This document shows positions 1 to 11,791 of a stretch of DNA of 64,000 nucleotides, piece by piece. The notes beneath the pieces are model-generated. The model had not been told where the DNA came from and did no database searches. It saw only the letters and a program-made list of their open reading frames with translations. The stretch lies in assembly GCA_038503035.1 (NCBI GenBank), contig JAVSML010024591.1, positions 34,060-98,059 of the forward strand, in the 5' to 3' direction. Made by a program: the position numbers and the translations under genes. This DNA comes from Crocodylus rhombifer (lineage: Eukaryota > Chordata > Crocodylia > Crocodylidae). How positions within the stretch are numbered: the stretch's first letter is position 1; each line of letters starts with the position of its first letter.

Positions 1-480
1 AAGTAATTTTCTAAGATAGATACTCTGTTAATTACCTTATCCCTGGCAGCGTATATAATACCTGTTGGCACTGACACAATTCACATTTCTGATTATACTC
101 TCATTTGAATCTTTATTAATAGCAGCAATCCACCACCATGAAGATTTGCTAATGCTACAATTCAGGTTCCAGGATTCATTGGCTAAAAGTATATCTTGCC
201 CCTTTTTTAACTGTATCATCTTTGCTTCCTCATGGGCATGTCCAGACATGCAGGCATTCCCCGTGCTGATAATTTGCAGCTCGTGAGCAGTGGGAATCCC
301 AGGGTGAAAAAAAAACATGCTTAAAAAAAGTGGGGTGACAGCATGAGCCACACTAAACTGGAGCCTGGCTGGCCAGAGCCATGCTTCAGCTGCCAGCTAG
401 GCTTCCTGCTGCAGAAACACTGTGGCTGCAGCTCCCAGAAGCCCACAGGACTCAAGGTAAGGCTCCTGGGGCCAGGACAG

Positions 481-630
481 TTGCAGGGCCCGGCCTCCCC
501 TGCCCCACCTGGGGCAATATGCCATGTACCAAAGCATGCATGGCATTGGCATTTGCCAGGGACATGTAGCAGCAGCACAAGGTGTGCCACTCCTACTTGT
601 TCCCAGGGAAATGCATGTTCCTGGTCATGG
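481..630 (+). repeat. Foldback-like interspersed repeat, copy 1
   Basis: Resembles 55962-56110: both share a CCCCACCTGGGG core, then a CCAGGGACA ... CACAAGGTGTG ... TTGTTCCCAGGGAAA arrangement. The two halves around ACAAGGTGTG are partly inverted copies, so it can fold into a hairpin. The family is not identified; full element ends are unclear and similarity may begin upstream near 380. Confidence 0.45.
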
Positions 631-1119
631 GGATATGCCCCATAGGGCTTTCAAACACTTTAGAAGAGTGATCTGGTATGCCACATTCAGTGTGCTTACT
701 GTTTAAAGTGGCATTTATAGCACATCCACAATGATTAAGTAACAATATGAATACTTTAGTGAGATTCCCTGCTACTACCAATGAAAAGGATTCTAGGATA
801 CATTTAGAAGGAAAGGTACACGATCTTTTATGTTTGTTTAGAGCATCCTTTGTGACAATTCCTTACACTTCCCAAATTCACCAAAGCAGCTGCTGAAAGG
901 GAAAACTTTTATAGCAGTTTCTTAGTATAGCCTCATCTACCTTTACTGAACAAAGAAACAGTATTAGTTTATTAAAGAGAAACAATCGTCCCTCCAGGCT
1001 TCCTAGTGGGAAAAGCAAAGTTCCTTGCTCTGCCATAGCATGATGCTTTCCAAGGATTCCAAACGTGTGTGCCAGAAGCATGCTTATCTTGGAAGTTGCC
1101 TGAAAGAGAAAACTTAGGG

Positions 1120-1897
1120 CAGGGGCAGGCAAAAATATGTGAGCTGGATTCAGCTCATCAAGTGATTCTATCTGGCCTATGGTGGGTCCAGGCTCAAGGG
1201 CAGCCTGGGCCAGTTCCACTACCCCCAGGCATGGAGGTGTCACTTGATACAAATCACAGCCCACCCTATCCTCATGCACAGCTCTCAGGTATGCCAGGAG
1301 CTGTAGTCTGCAGGGCTGCGCAGTGTAGCAGTGAGGTGGGGCCAGTGGGGTGACCAGACTCAGTTTCCCAGCAGCCCCCACAGTGGCGGCTCAGTTTTGC
1401 CCTCGTGCTCCAGCTGCCATTGCCAGTGTCCCTAACACCACTGGACCTGGCCTTGCTGCCTGGGCATCCCGGCCTATCTGCCCCACACCCACTCCTGGGG
1501 GTCCTGGACAGAGCAGACAAGCAGAAAGCTTGTGGATGGGTGGGATGCACTTGGCCAGGTGGATGGGATGGGGCTGCAGGCAAGTGGGGAGTGGCATCTG
1601 GGAGTGGGATGGGTGGGCAGGGCCAGGGCTGCAGCCAGGCCCAGGATCATGGGGCAGTGATAGCTAGGGTCTGGGGCCCAGGGCAGAGCCATGACCTGCT
1701 CCCTGCACATCCCTGAGGAATCAATAGGATCAGCTGGTATCTCCCCAGCTTCCTTCTCTCCCTACCATGCCAGGTGATGTAAACAGCCATGACAGGGGGC
1801 CACGGCTGGGTCAGAAACTCCCTCCCACCCCCCAGCCTGCAACAGCTCACCAAAACTCTTTAAGTGGCCCTCCATCCCAAATAAATGCCCACTCCTG
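1120..1897. mobile_element. hAT-like non-autonomous DNA element with GC-rich interior
   Basis: The left end CAGGGGCAGGCAAA (1120) and the reverse complement of the right end (CAGGAGTGGGCAT, ending 1897) are imperfect terminal inverted repeats of the CAGGGGTGGGCAA type seen in hAT/Charlie-like elements. The interior (about 1330-1830) is G/C-rich and produces several meaningless open frames on both strands. I see no transposase. The flanks share TAGGG but not a clean 8-bp duplication. Confidence 0.5.
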
Positions 1898-2093
1898 ATA
1901 GGGAATTCTTTTATTTGTCCAAGAGAAGGTTAAGAGCTTTGGTTTGTCACAGAATGAGGTCACATTCCCAAATCATAGCATCATTAAATCAGTCCATCTG
2001 ATCATTGCTTCTTTGGATTGCAATTTAATTTGATCAAATTCTGAGTCAAAATGACTTGGTTCTTAACATTACAACTCATATATATGTCATAAT

Positions 2094-2350
2094 GGGCATG
2101 TCTACATGAGACAGTGACTGTGCAGTAGCTGGAAAATACTGCGCAGTAGCACATCACAGCATGGACAGTGCTAATACACTACTGCACAGTATTATTAAGC
2201 TACTGCACAGTAGCATCACCTAAAAGACATTTGCCAGTGCTACTGTGCAGCAACTTTGGTTATTGGGCATTTTATTTAGTACTTGGTAATAGAAGTACTA
2301 AATAAATGTGCAGTAACTACTGTGCAGTAGCGTCTTGTGTAGATGTATCC
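2094..2350. mobile_element. Miniature inverted-repeat element, GTCTACATGAGAC family, copy 1
   Basis: Starts GGGCATGTCTACATGAGAC and ends in the inverted form (reverse complement GGATACATCTACACAAGAC). The interior repeats ACTGTGCAGTAG motifs in both orientations, so the whole element can fold on itself. It is non-coding. A second copy lies only ~130 bp away at 2483. Confidence 0.62.
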
Positions 2351-2482
2351 ACAGTTTATTAAATCCCTCTATGGATGAATCTATTACTATACTTAAGTAA
2401 GTGGCAAAACACCCCTTTTTTTTCAATGGGCTTAGGATTTCACTCTGTAAGTTGTATCTTATGTTTCATCACTCTGCACCTT

Positions 2483-2681
2483 GGCTGAGTCTACATGAGA
2501 TGCTGACTGCACAGTAGCCTGTGACAGAAAGCATGACTTGATGATACTGTGCAGTAGTTTTGGGATACTGTGCAATCAATGTCATGAAAAAGCCATTCCT
2601 TGGTGCTACTTAACAGTAACTCCAGTTACTGCACAGTCATTTAGTACTTGTTTATACGCCGTGTCTTGCATAGATGTGGCC
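2483..2681. mobile_element. Miniature inverted-repeat element, same family, copy 2
   Basis: Starts GGCTGAGTCTACATGAGAT and ends (reverse complement) GGCCACATCTATGCAAGAC, with ACTGTGCAGTAG-type internal motifs as in copy 1. Flanked by CTT on both sides, a possible 3-bp target duplication. Non-coding. Confidence 0.58.
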
Positions 2682-3498
2682 CTTGTGTAGTAAGGTACAA
2701 CAGTGCCAAATGCATATTAAATGCTACTTAATCAGAATGACAGCATTTTGCAGCCATTTAACATGCATTAAGTGATGCTACATGGGGCACAGTCAACAGA
2801 GAATTTGGTTCCCATTAAACTGAAGGGAAAAGATTGGAAATGGAAGTTGGCTCAGACATTAAGTCAACTTTTCATTTCCTTGCAAATGACATGACACCAA
2901 AGTTAAATCTTGTCACTTAGCAAAATATATCCCTGATTTTCTTTTTACTTTGTTTTGGGAGTAATTCAGAGTCTATGATAGAGAACACATATGAGTAGAA
3001 ACAAAAAAGCAGGAGTCTAGGTGACACTTGAGCATCTTTCTCAAATATAATGTGGATAAATTATGCCTTTTTAGAGCATTGATTATGAAAATTGTGTCCA
3101 TCTGGAATATAATTGAAATCATTGAGATGTTCTAATCAAGATGTAGTATTCACTAAAAAACCCAAACAACCAAAGAAGTTCTTATCATTTTTATAGTTAG
3201 AGGTGATAAAATTTTCCTAACAGCAAGGAAGAGTGGCATTTTCTGTAACCAAGTAACATTAGTTTATTATCTTTGAGATGCTTCCAGGACTGTTATCCTT
3301 CAGAAACTGTATTGTCTAGGTCTTCTCATCACTGGTCCAGAGAAGCAGTTTCAAATGGATAAGAGAGAAAACTTGCTCAAGGCACTTGCAATACACATTT
3401 AACAAATTATCTTTAGTTTAACATTTGGGCCCATACCCCAGTGTATGAAGGTTGCATTTTTTTTGAAGTGGGAGTACACTTGTGATGTTAAACATGTA

Positions 3499-4594
3499 GG
3501 GTGCATCTACACATGAATTTAAGCTGTCTTAAATTTAATGTGCATTAAACTAATGCACATTAAGTAGGTTTTGGCAGGTGTCTACACGTGGTGGGACTTG
3601 TGACTAGCTTTAGTCCCAGTTCACTTCAGCCCTGCCATGTGCCCCTGTGGCCACCAGAGGGCGCTCCAGCCACATGGCTGCTAGCACTTGGCAGCCATAC
3701 TGAAGCTAGAGCCAGCTTCCAGCATTTGGCAGCTGTCTTGGAAATATGCCCCTGCCCTCTGATCCCTGGCTAGCCCCTTCCCTGCCCAGGAGCTGTGTGC
3801 CCAGCACAGGGGCGGCATAAGGCAGCTCCCTCCTTGTCTACCATGCCTCCCTGCACCAGGGTCTGCCCCTGCCAGCAATGCCCAGCACCCTGCTACTCCA
3901 GCCCCTGCCAGTGATGGCCAGTGCCCCATGCTCCTGCTGGCCATGGTGCTGGCCCCAGCAGGCACTCCGTCACTCAGGCCCCAGGAGAGTGGTGCACTCA
4001 CCAGTGGGGGCCTGGGCACTAGCTGCAGGAGGCCCTACCTGGCCCCCTCCTCCTGCACTCTCCACTCCAGCCCACCTACTCTGCTGCCCACTCCCCTGCT
4101 ATCTCCTCCCCACCCCCAGCACCACTCTCAGGACATGTACATGCTTGAAACAAAAAAAAAAAACTTTATTACCCTCACAACTTCCACCTCCATCCCTCTC
4201 CCCACCTCAACAAATAGTGCCCCTCCAGCACCCTCGCCACCCACCAACAATAAAAAACCTGCTTACAAGTGACAAACTATGTAGAGAGCAGTCCAGGCAT
4301 GGGGGAGGAGAAGCGGCCAGCCAGGAGTCTTGGGACTGGGCTCCAGCTAGCCCCTTTGTAGCTGGGCAATCCCAGGACTAAATTTTCTGTGCTAATGTGG
4401 AGTAACACATCTACACATGCAATAATCTACATTAACTAATCCTTCTTAAATTTGATACTTGGTTTAGGCAGGTATCAAATTTAGGTTCATGCAGTCTAAA
4501 ATTGCCATTTTTAAGGCCTTTGGTGTAGACATACACCTCTACTGCAGCTTATATTGTGTTAATCCGCATTAAATGACCATGTGTAGACACGCCC
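3499..4594. mobile_element. DNA element of about 1.1 kb with TCTACACATG terminal inverted repeats
   Basis: Left end GGGTGCATCTACACATG; right end reverse complement GGGCGTGTCTACACATG. Just inside both ends are AT-rich stretches with ATTTAA and GCATTAA motifs. The centre (about 3600-4380) is C/G-rich and carries an A13 run near 4150; its open frames lack any recognisable domain. Related ends recur at 4815, 35045, 47647 and 60851. Confidence 0.55.
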
Positions 4595-4814
4595 ATAATG
4601 TCAAAATTAGCATCTCCTTCACTATACCCTCTTGTCCTGGGATCTGTTGGGAGGGGAACAGCTTCAGCCTTGGCTGGTAGTTCTACATGTGGCCAGACTT
4701 CAAGGATACTTAGAATTAGGACATAGGGTATCATTTCCCTAAGCCTCACTTATGATCATTATGTTTTGGGCCACACACTACAAACCTCAAGTGAACTTTT
4801 CTTTATTAGAAAAT

Positions 4815-5340
4815 GGGCCCATCTACACATGCAATTATACTGCCTGAATAAACTGCAGAGCTTATTGCTCCAGAGTTAATTGCCATTCGAATGGGTTCCT
4901 GGGAACAATTAACTATGCAGCAATAAGTTTTGCAGTTTATTCAGACACAGCACATGGAGTTGAGATGGAGCAGCTCTGGCCCAGGAGTCAGCCTATCCAG
5001 CCTGGGGCTGTTCCCCACAACTCAGTGTGCTTCAGAGGGGCTCACTGAGGGAGATTCAATGAGGGGCTAGCTGGCAGGCAGCCCCCACATTGAAGCATCC
5101 TTGAGCCCCAGCCAGCCAGGCAGCGCTGTGCACTGCTGTGGAATTTTTTTCTCCACAGCAGTATAGTACTTGTGCTTAGTACTTGTATTTAGTAATACTT
5201 TGATAGTATTTACAAGTACTATCCTGCTGCAAGATATATTAGTTTACTCCAGCCTAATAGGGGGCATATGTAGACACTGAGGTGTTTACTATGCAACTAA
5301 TTAGTCAACTGGGCAGAAAATGTCTCAGGTAGACATGCTC
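4815..5340. mobile_element. Non-autonomous DNA element, about 0.5-kb family, copy 1
   Basis: Begins GGGCCCATCTACACATGCAA and ends with the inverted form (reverse complement GAGCATGTCTACCTGAGAC). Shares ordered blocks with 47647-48122 and 53541-54052: a GAGTTGAGATGGAGCAGC-like block, AGAGGGGCT, GGGGCTAGCTGGCAGGCAGC, a TACTATCCTGCTG block and ACTAATTAGTC near the right end. No coding capacity is seen. Confidence 0.65.
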
Positions 5341-5483
5341 ACCTTTAAATATTCTATGCTATAAACAATAACTAACCTTCATAAAACCCCTGATAGGTAT
5401 GTGGATACTCAACACCTGGAATCTGAAGTTGGAGGAGGCTAGTATTTGCATACATTGATGCTTAAATTAGCTATTAAATTTCA

Positions 5484-5545
5484 AAGACTCATAGAGAAGT
5501 AGGGCTGGAAGGGATCTCCAGAGGTCGAGTCAAACCCTTCTACTT
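5484..5545 (-). mobile_element. CR1 LINE 3' tail fragment
   Basis: The plus strand reads TCATAGAGAAGTAGGGCTGG followed by AAGGGATCTCCAGAGGTC, the reverse complement of the conserved CR1 3' end (GACCTC..GGTCCCTTCCAGCC..TATGA). Only about 60 bp are clearly recognisable. Confidence 0.55.
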
Positions 5546-5698
5546 CTTCTACTTCCTGGATGAGTGCTCTAACCACTAGGATATTGGGCAAGAGAGGGGT
5601 ACTGCTGCAACCACCCACCTACCTGCAGAAGTAAGACTAGGCAAGGTGAAAATTGAATGGCAGAGCCTAATGTTCAGCTGAGTCAGGTGCCTATGTGC

Positions 5699-5990
5699 TT
5701 TAGGGGTATTTTTACTCATGTAAATGCTGCAGCGCTGGGCGCTTTGAAAAGCACCTGGCACTGCAACATCCATAGTTGTATAAGCAGCAAAATGTGTGCT
5801 AGTCCTGAGAAAATGGCAGTGGCTAGCTTTTGAACTAAAACACCTTGGAGGTGTTAGTTCAAAACCACCAGCATTTTCTGTACGCTGATGCGCATTTCAC
5901 CACTTATATAACTGTACATGGTGCAGCGCAGTGCGATTAATTGAGTCTGCTTGCAAGTGTAGACAAAAAAGTATGTGTATAAATGCCCTA
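5699..5990. mobile_element. Miniature inverted-repeat element with a long internal palindrome
   Basis: Ends TAGGGGTATTTTTACTC and, inverted, TAGGGCATTTATACACATA. Near the centre TTTTGAACTAAAACACC is followed after a few bases by its inverse GGTGTTAGTTCAAAA (about 5828-5862). GCAGCGC motifs occur in both arms. Non-coding. Confidence 0.5.
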
Positions 5991-8900
5991 GATATCTGGG
6001 AGTTCAGGCACATTCCTGGGCTTAGAGCTTCTGATTGGCTAGTTTTAAGGTTTTTTTAGTTGCCTTTTAGAGGTCCCTGCCTTTTCTGCTTGCCTGTACA
6101 GGGATCATAACTACCAGTTTTAACATCAAGCATTCCCCTGCCCAACCTATGCTACAGGGCATCCTCCTGGGAGTCAGAGAAGTGAGTTCAAATCTCCCCA
6201 GGTTCAGGAGAGCTTAGAACACAATTTTCTACTCCCCACTAAGTACTATGTGATTGGGCTGCAGTGTGCCTAGGGCACAAGGTGGTGGTGACTTCTAGTT
6301 GCTGCTGCTCTGCCAGCATGATTGTGACCACGCAGCTGCTGACAACATCTTTTTTTTTGACCCCCCTCCTCCCCCCCACAAACCAGTGACCAGGGCAGTT
6401 GCCCCAGTTGCCCTTCTCTAGTTATGCTATTGGGCAAAAAGGTGTGCAGTAGGAATAGCCTTCATGACCACCATTTCTGAGCTGAATTTAATGCTATTGA
6501 TAAATAAGGTGGGCACTGGGCAGGTCTTATGAATATAGTGTGGAAAATAGACAATAAGCTGATCAAGCTGCCTGGACATTCCCAGGTGCTCAAGTATTGG
6601 CACCTAGAGAACACTACTTTCCAAAAAAGGAAGCATCACCCAAGTTAAGTTTTGCAGTTCCTAGACCAGTACCAAACTATCATTTTTCGGAACTTAAATT
6701 CTGCTTCTCAGATCTCATTTTAGGCACCTCTGAGAGCAAATGGAGCCCTAAGACCACACAGGAAACTCATGCCAATGTTGGAACTGAACTTCACTCTCCT
6801 GAGTCATAGATTAACATGCTAACTATGGCACAATTTGCCTTCTCCATCTGTATTCCGCAAAACACTACAAATATACTTAATGTTAAACATACGTTTATGT
6901 CCCATTAAAGCTAATGACCCTCAGTTCTGCTCAGATCACATCACTTTCCTTTTTCTTATTTTAAGAGATCATGGACATATTATTTTGAATGTGCCTTTGT
7001 TTCCTGCTCTTTCATCTCTCTTAGTACCATATGGACTTTCTTTTCTTCTTCCCCAGATTTCTTTTTTCTTCCGGGCTTTATCTTCTTTTGAGGTGGACAT
7101 TTCTCCTCTGCTGGTGTTATACAGATCTTGTTTTTCTGAAAACAACAAGAATTTTTAATCACAGGTAAGTCAGATAAATTAGACAATTTGGGGAAATAAA
7201 GTAGGGCTTATCGAGGGAGTGGGCACACAGGAAACATTTAGAATTAATACCGTTTCAGAATTCTAAAGGAAAGAGTTGTCTTTCCTTTTGCTATCAAGCT
7301 TACAGCTTAGTTATGCAGAAGCTGTTCCCCTATGACAAAATACGTAGACAGATCTCTCTTCTTTTGGAAAAGAAATTTGGTAATACTATGTGTGTGCATA
7401 AATGCTGTATCCCTCCAGTCTAGTCCTTGCATTAAAATGAGACTTCACATAGTTGGAGACTGACTGGTCTAGACTACTTTGCACATAGCTGGGATAAGCA
7501 GATTGGCACTTCAGGACTGAGCCTTGTTTCACTATGCACAGCTTGGCTCAGAACTTCAACAAGACATCCTGGTACAGACTTGTCAAGTTTTCACTCATTA
7601 CACAAATCCCAGCTAAATTAAAGCAAAGCAGATGGGATAAGGCATTTTCAGACTAATGAAGCTATTTGCCTCTTTAAAAAACAAAATTAAAGAAAATCTA
7701 AATTATTTTTTGCATATAAGATCATTTTGAAATACATTTTAATTATAAGAAACTTTTCTAGCTCATGACTACTGATCAACAGGAATGGAAAAGGGAGCAA
7801 ACCCTCCACACTAGTAACTAAACTTTTGCAGAACATACCAATAGGCAATTATTTTTATGAGCGATTGCCGCGTCACATGGGTGAACCTATGAGCAGTTGG
7901 ACAGTTATTTCTTCTCTAGTTTTCTGCATTGCTTTGCAGAAGCAGCAAGTCTGCAGCAAACTTTACTGGTTTCCCTGAAATGAAAAAGGAGAACAACCAA
8001 GCACAGCAGAGCCAAAAATATATCATGGATTTACTAATGAGCACATTCTGGTTCTGAAGTTACGGCTGGTTTTCATTCTCATTTCTGTTAATTAATCAAG
8101 GCACAGTTCTTTGCTGAAATAGTTGTTGGCGATAATTCCAGCAATTATGTAAGAATTCTTGGCAACCCAATCTGTAAGGTGAAAATGTTCCTCCATGTGG
8201 CTTATCTTCTACTGCAGAGCTTTTCAAAGCTTTAGCAGAATGCTAATTTTTTTCTCTATATCACTTGCTATATTTAATGTAACACAGAAAAACAATTAGA
8301 TGTTAGTATTTTAGTGTAGCAAACAACACTACACAGGTGGAGGAGAAACAGTTGTCCTCTTGAGGGTCCCTGGTTATCCTGGGCTATATAAAAATATAGT
8401 TCATCAGCTAATGTTCATCAGCTAATGTAAAGTACCTGCAACACAGCCTTATGCTCTGATTTTGTCAGATCTCTGAGGCTGCAGAGCTGATCTGGAGGAA
8501 GAATACATTCAGACTGTGGCATGCCACTGATTCTTGGATCTGTTCTCTTATGCCAGACAGCACAACCTGCAGGTACTACCACAATTCCAGGAAACCTGCC
8601 CATGGGGTTATGGGGATATGGATTGGATGGTGCCAGGCTCAGCCTGTAGGCTGGAAATAGAGGCTGTGGTGGGATCACAGTTAAAAAAACAAATCTAACC
8701 ACAATATTAAACTAGCTCTCATTTCTCCAGGGATTGGGAGAGTACAGCTACTCCCACCATCCAGCACTTTTGAAGGCTGGACCCTTCCACTAGCCAATGT
8801 GTTAAGATGCAATCACCTGTTTTTTTCAGGGGAAGGTGAATAAAGCTGCAGGGAAAGGTGAATAAATCAAGCCACAAGTCAACTGAACTTCAAAATTTAT

Positions 8901-9282
8901 AGGCTAACCCAATGAGCTAAGTGGTTCTTTATGTGTGACCTGTTCTTACCACAAAAAATTGGAGGGGTGGAGAAATAAGGCTAAATGCAAACTTTTGCAG
9001 CAGATTTGTTTGTCATGTAGCTGAGAGGCTATGTGAATATGCTCCTGTGTTTGATGCTGTCAGCTGCCACATCATGTTGACCTGCTCACAGCTATTTCTG
9101 TGCTGCTCATCATCATCATCATCTCTTAAGCAGGTTTCCCTTTGTATGCGTATATGAAAGGAAGCTATTCCTATTCTGCAAAGGATTTGAGCATGTAGTT
9201 CAGTCCTAATGACTACAATGCTTAATTTCTTTATGGAAGCAATTAAGCATGTACTTATGGAACAAACATCTCAAATTGTTAC
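5991..9282. other. 3' flank of the gene, no clear element apart from the candidate exon
   Basis: Mostly AT-rich single-copy-looking sequence. Around 6150-6220 is a GAGTTCAAATCTC block like a tRNA B-box, and 6360-6420 has a poly-T/C tract. A tandem TTCATCAGCTAATG pair lies near 8402, and an ATC microsatellite at 9108-9123. I see no gene other than the doubtful exon at 6980-7135. Confidence 0.4.
6980..7135 (-). CDS. Candidate alternative terminal exon (lysine-rich), unproven
   Basis: On the minus strand a TTCTTGTTGTTTTCAG acceptor-like tract (CAG at 7136-7138) is followed by 51 codons and a TAA. The peptide starts KNKICITPAEEKCPPQKK, continues IKPGRKKKSGEEEKKVH and ends QETKAHSK. Its reading phase (0) fits the donor at 15668, so it could serve as an alternative last exon of the ADGB-like gene, 6.6 kb past the main stop. 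The basic composition resembles the main tail. A chance frame in a purine-rich strand is equally possible; no transcript evidence is available here. Confidence 0.22.
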   Translation of the reverse strand, partial: KNKICITPAEEKCPPQKKIKPGRKKKSGEEEKKVHMVLREMKEQETKAHSK

Positions 9283-9515
9283 AAGGAACATTTAGGTAGG
9301 ATAGAGCTTTCTAACTATGCAGGTAGTTGAACACTGGAACAGATTGACTAACGTGGCAGTGGAATCTCCATCCTTGGAAATCTTTTTTAGAGGTTAGACA
9401 AATACTTGGAAGAAACGGCTTAGACAGGGATGATCCTGCCTTAAACAGGACGTTGGACTAGATAATCTCAAGGTCTCTTCCAGGCCTACTTTTCTATGCT
9501 TTTATGCGCTTTGTT
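9283..9515 (+). mobile_element. CR1 LINE 3' end fragment
   Basis: Reads through the conserved CR1 ORF2 end and 3' UTR: TGGAACAGATTGACTAACG, AGTGGAATCTCCATCCTTGG, then GATGATCCTGCC and TTGGACTAGATAATCTC, ending CTTCCAGGCCTACTTTTCTATG. Diverged and non-coding, so an old insertion. Confidence 0.75.
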
Positions 9516-10239
9516 GAATCCGATCCTAAGTGGATGTTAAGCCTAATACAAATAGCAATGACAGTTGTGCAAATTTCATGGCTTTTCTTACTAGGAATCT
9601 TGAGAAAATGCAACACTTAACACAATGTGGTCTATTTCTGTACTGTGAAATATACAGCCTGTAAAATAAGAGCAGACTGGTATTTCTTGTACAGGTCATT
9701 GGAAATATATTTCTTCAATAAAAGGGTAACAGCTTGAAAAAGTTAGAGCTCATATTGAGCAAGATTTAAATTCTGGATGCTGGAAACTTACCTAAGTGTA
9801 CAGTGCAAAAGTGCATCATACTTCTGAAAATATAGCCTCGTTATTCTTGTTCTGATGCTAGGTAGTAATTAGGTCAATTTAAATACATAGCATCATTTAT
9901 ATATGGATAACCTGTGAATTGCAGTGTCCGATACTTTATGTCCACAAATCTGTGCAACAGACCCACTTTCTTATATATTTCAGCAGTGACCCCTTCCTCT
10001 GATTATTGAATATGTAGCCTAAAATGTAGTGCAATGCATGACAAGAAAAAGATTAGGTGGATTCTTTCAAACATGAAACACGCACATAATAGGAACATCA
10101 GCATTCAGATGCCTTTGGAATATAGTTTCCTGGCATTCTGAGTAACTGGGGTACAAACCGTAAACCAAGTGCCTTTTCTGCAAGGCTTTATAGTAGACCA
10201 GATATTATGTTTGTACAGAACATGTAAAACAAACTGTAT
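9516..10239. other. Unannotated AT-rich flank
   Basis: I see no gene, repeat family or conserved structure that I can name in this stretch. Confidence 0.3.
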
Positions 10240-10917
10240 TTACTTGAATCCAAGATGAAGTTCCCCCCACATTCAACATGGGAAAAGAAGCCCTTCATTT
10301 TTGTTTTGAATACAAGGTGAAGGTGGGGAGTCAGAGCTGCAGGAGCTGCCTGCCCCCACCTCTGCCTGCCACCCCCACCATTGCCCTACATGCAGGCTCC
10401 AGCCTCTGACCAAGTCACGCAACAGCATAGCAGTAGCTTTGCTTCTGCATGGCCAGGCGGGGGCCAGATCTTGCATGTGTTCTGTGCTCAGGAGGGAATG
10501 GTGCCCTGAGTTGCAGCCAGAGCCAGAGCCAGAGCTGACAGTAAGAGACTACAGGGGGCAGACAGGGGTGCAGAGGCTGCAGAGGGGGAGTGGGCAGAGG
10601 CTGTGGTGAGTAGGCAGGGAGTGGAGTCTGCAGAAAGGGGCAGATGGATGGGATAGAGGCTGTGGGAGCATGCAGGAGGAGGGGCTGCAGGCACGACTGG
10701 GGGGGGTGGGCAGACTGCAAGGGGGGAAGGATTAGAGGCCACCTGCCCCCCTGCTGTTGCTTTCTCTTCTGCAGCGGTGGAGGGGGAGAATTTAAGATGA
10801 CCCTCCAATAGTTAGATTCTGTGCATGGAAAATTATAACAATTTACAAATCTTCTGTATATAGAACCTGATTATTGGAGGGGGTCTTAAATTCAAGGTCA
10901 TCTTGGATTGGAGTGAA
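10240..10917. mobile_element. Tc1/mariner-like non-autonomous element (TA target)
   Basis: The left end TTTACTTGAATCCAAGATGA and the inverse of the right end TTCACTCCAATCCAAGATGA form a ~20-bp inverted repeat, each preceded by TA. TA flanks and this length fit Tc1/mariner-type insertion, which is an inference. The interior (10320-10800) is G/C-rich and repetitive, with no transposase. Confidence 0.5.
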
Positions 10918-11791
10918 TACACTTTACTGTGCACCATACTCCTAACTATACTAAGTTGTATAGCATATGCGACGAGTTACTCCATCACCTTGCTTACATA
11001 GCTAAAATGATAGATGACCCAACAGAGACACTTTATGAACTACATGGGAGGATCTTGTGCCACAACAGATTTAATATGAGAAACTATGAAAATTAGGATT
11101 ATGCATATCTCAACAGAACTGAGTTTGATGGTGAAGTTCAGAGTACATTGTGACTACAAGTTAAGCTCTGTAACTGTATTACATGCAGTGACTGATTGCC
11201 ATCAAATGGATTAATATAATTCTTGACATTTATGTATCTGTTTTGATGGAGGGCTGGGGGCTTTTTTTGGAATTGGTTCGATTTTTACAACAGAATGTCA
11301 CGCTACCATTTACTGTGACATCAAGAATATAACTTCAGCCTCATCTTCTCCTGAAGTCTCATCACTGAATCACACAAGAAGAAAGGCTAACACGTGCCAT
11401 TGCTATGGAAACGGTATTGGATATCATGGAGAATACAGCTGTGTTCCAAAATGCAGAGAACAAAGTGAGCTGGTACCGCAGAACACTGACACAGCTTTTC
11501 ATTTGCAGCCTGCACAAATAAAGCGTGGTGTACTAGACTCCTGATTCTTCGATATAAGCTGCCAGTGCAAGATCAGAAATCTGTTTGAACTTTCATATTT
11601 GAGTATATACACAAAATTAATTAGATCAAAGGTTTAGAGCAGTGGACAGGTAAGAACAGGCATTACAGAAGCTGTTTGTAAGTTCACATGATATGGTATA
11701 GAACAGAAAAGGAACATAACAGAACAAGTGGAGGGGGAGTCATGATGCTTAAGATGAGAAGGGTGTTGGGGACGCCAGCAAATAGCAAGGG

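Noticed and set aside
37..351. 104-codon minus-strand frame at the left edge
   Set aside because: It is open and not obviously repeat-derived, but I see no convincing splice borders, start context or recognisable motif, and it lies far beyond the gene's stop.
6300..6425. GGGCAGTTGCCCCAGTTGCCC block as a possible element end
   Set aside because: No matching inverted end or target duplication could be found.
6835..7158. 107-codon plus frame followed by a CAG/GTAAGT donor-like site at 7164
   Set aside because: The frame stops before the donor and is Phe/Leu-rich because it is the complement of the lysine-rich minus frame.
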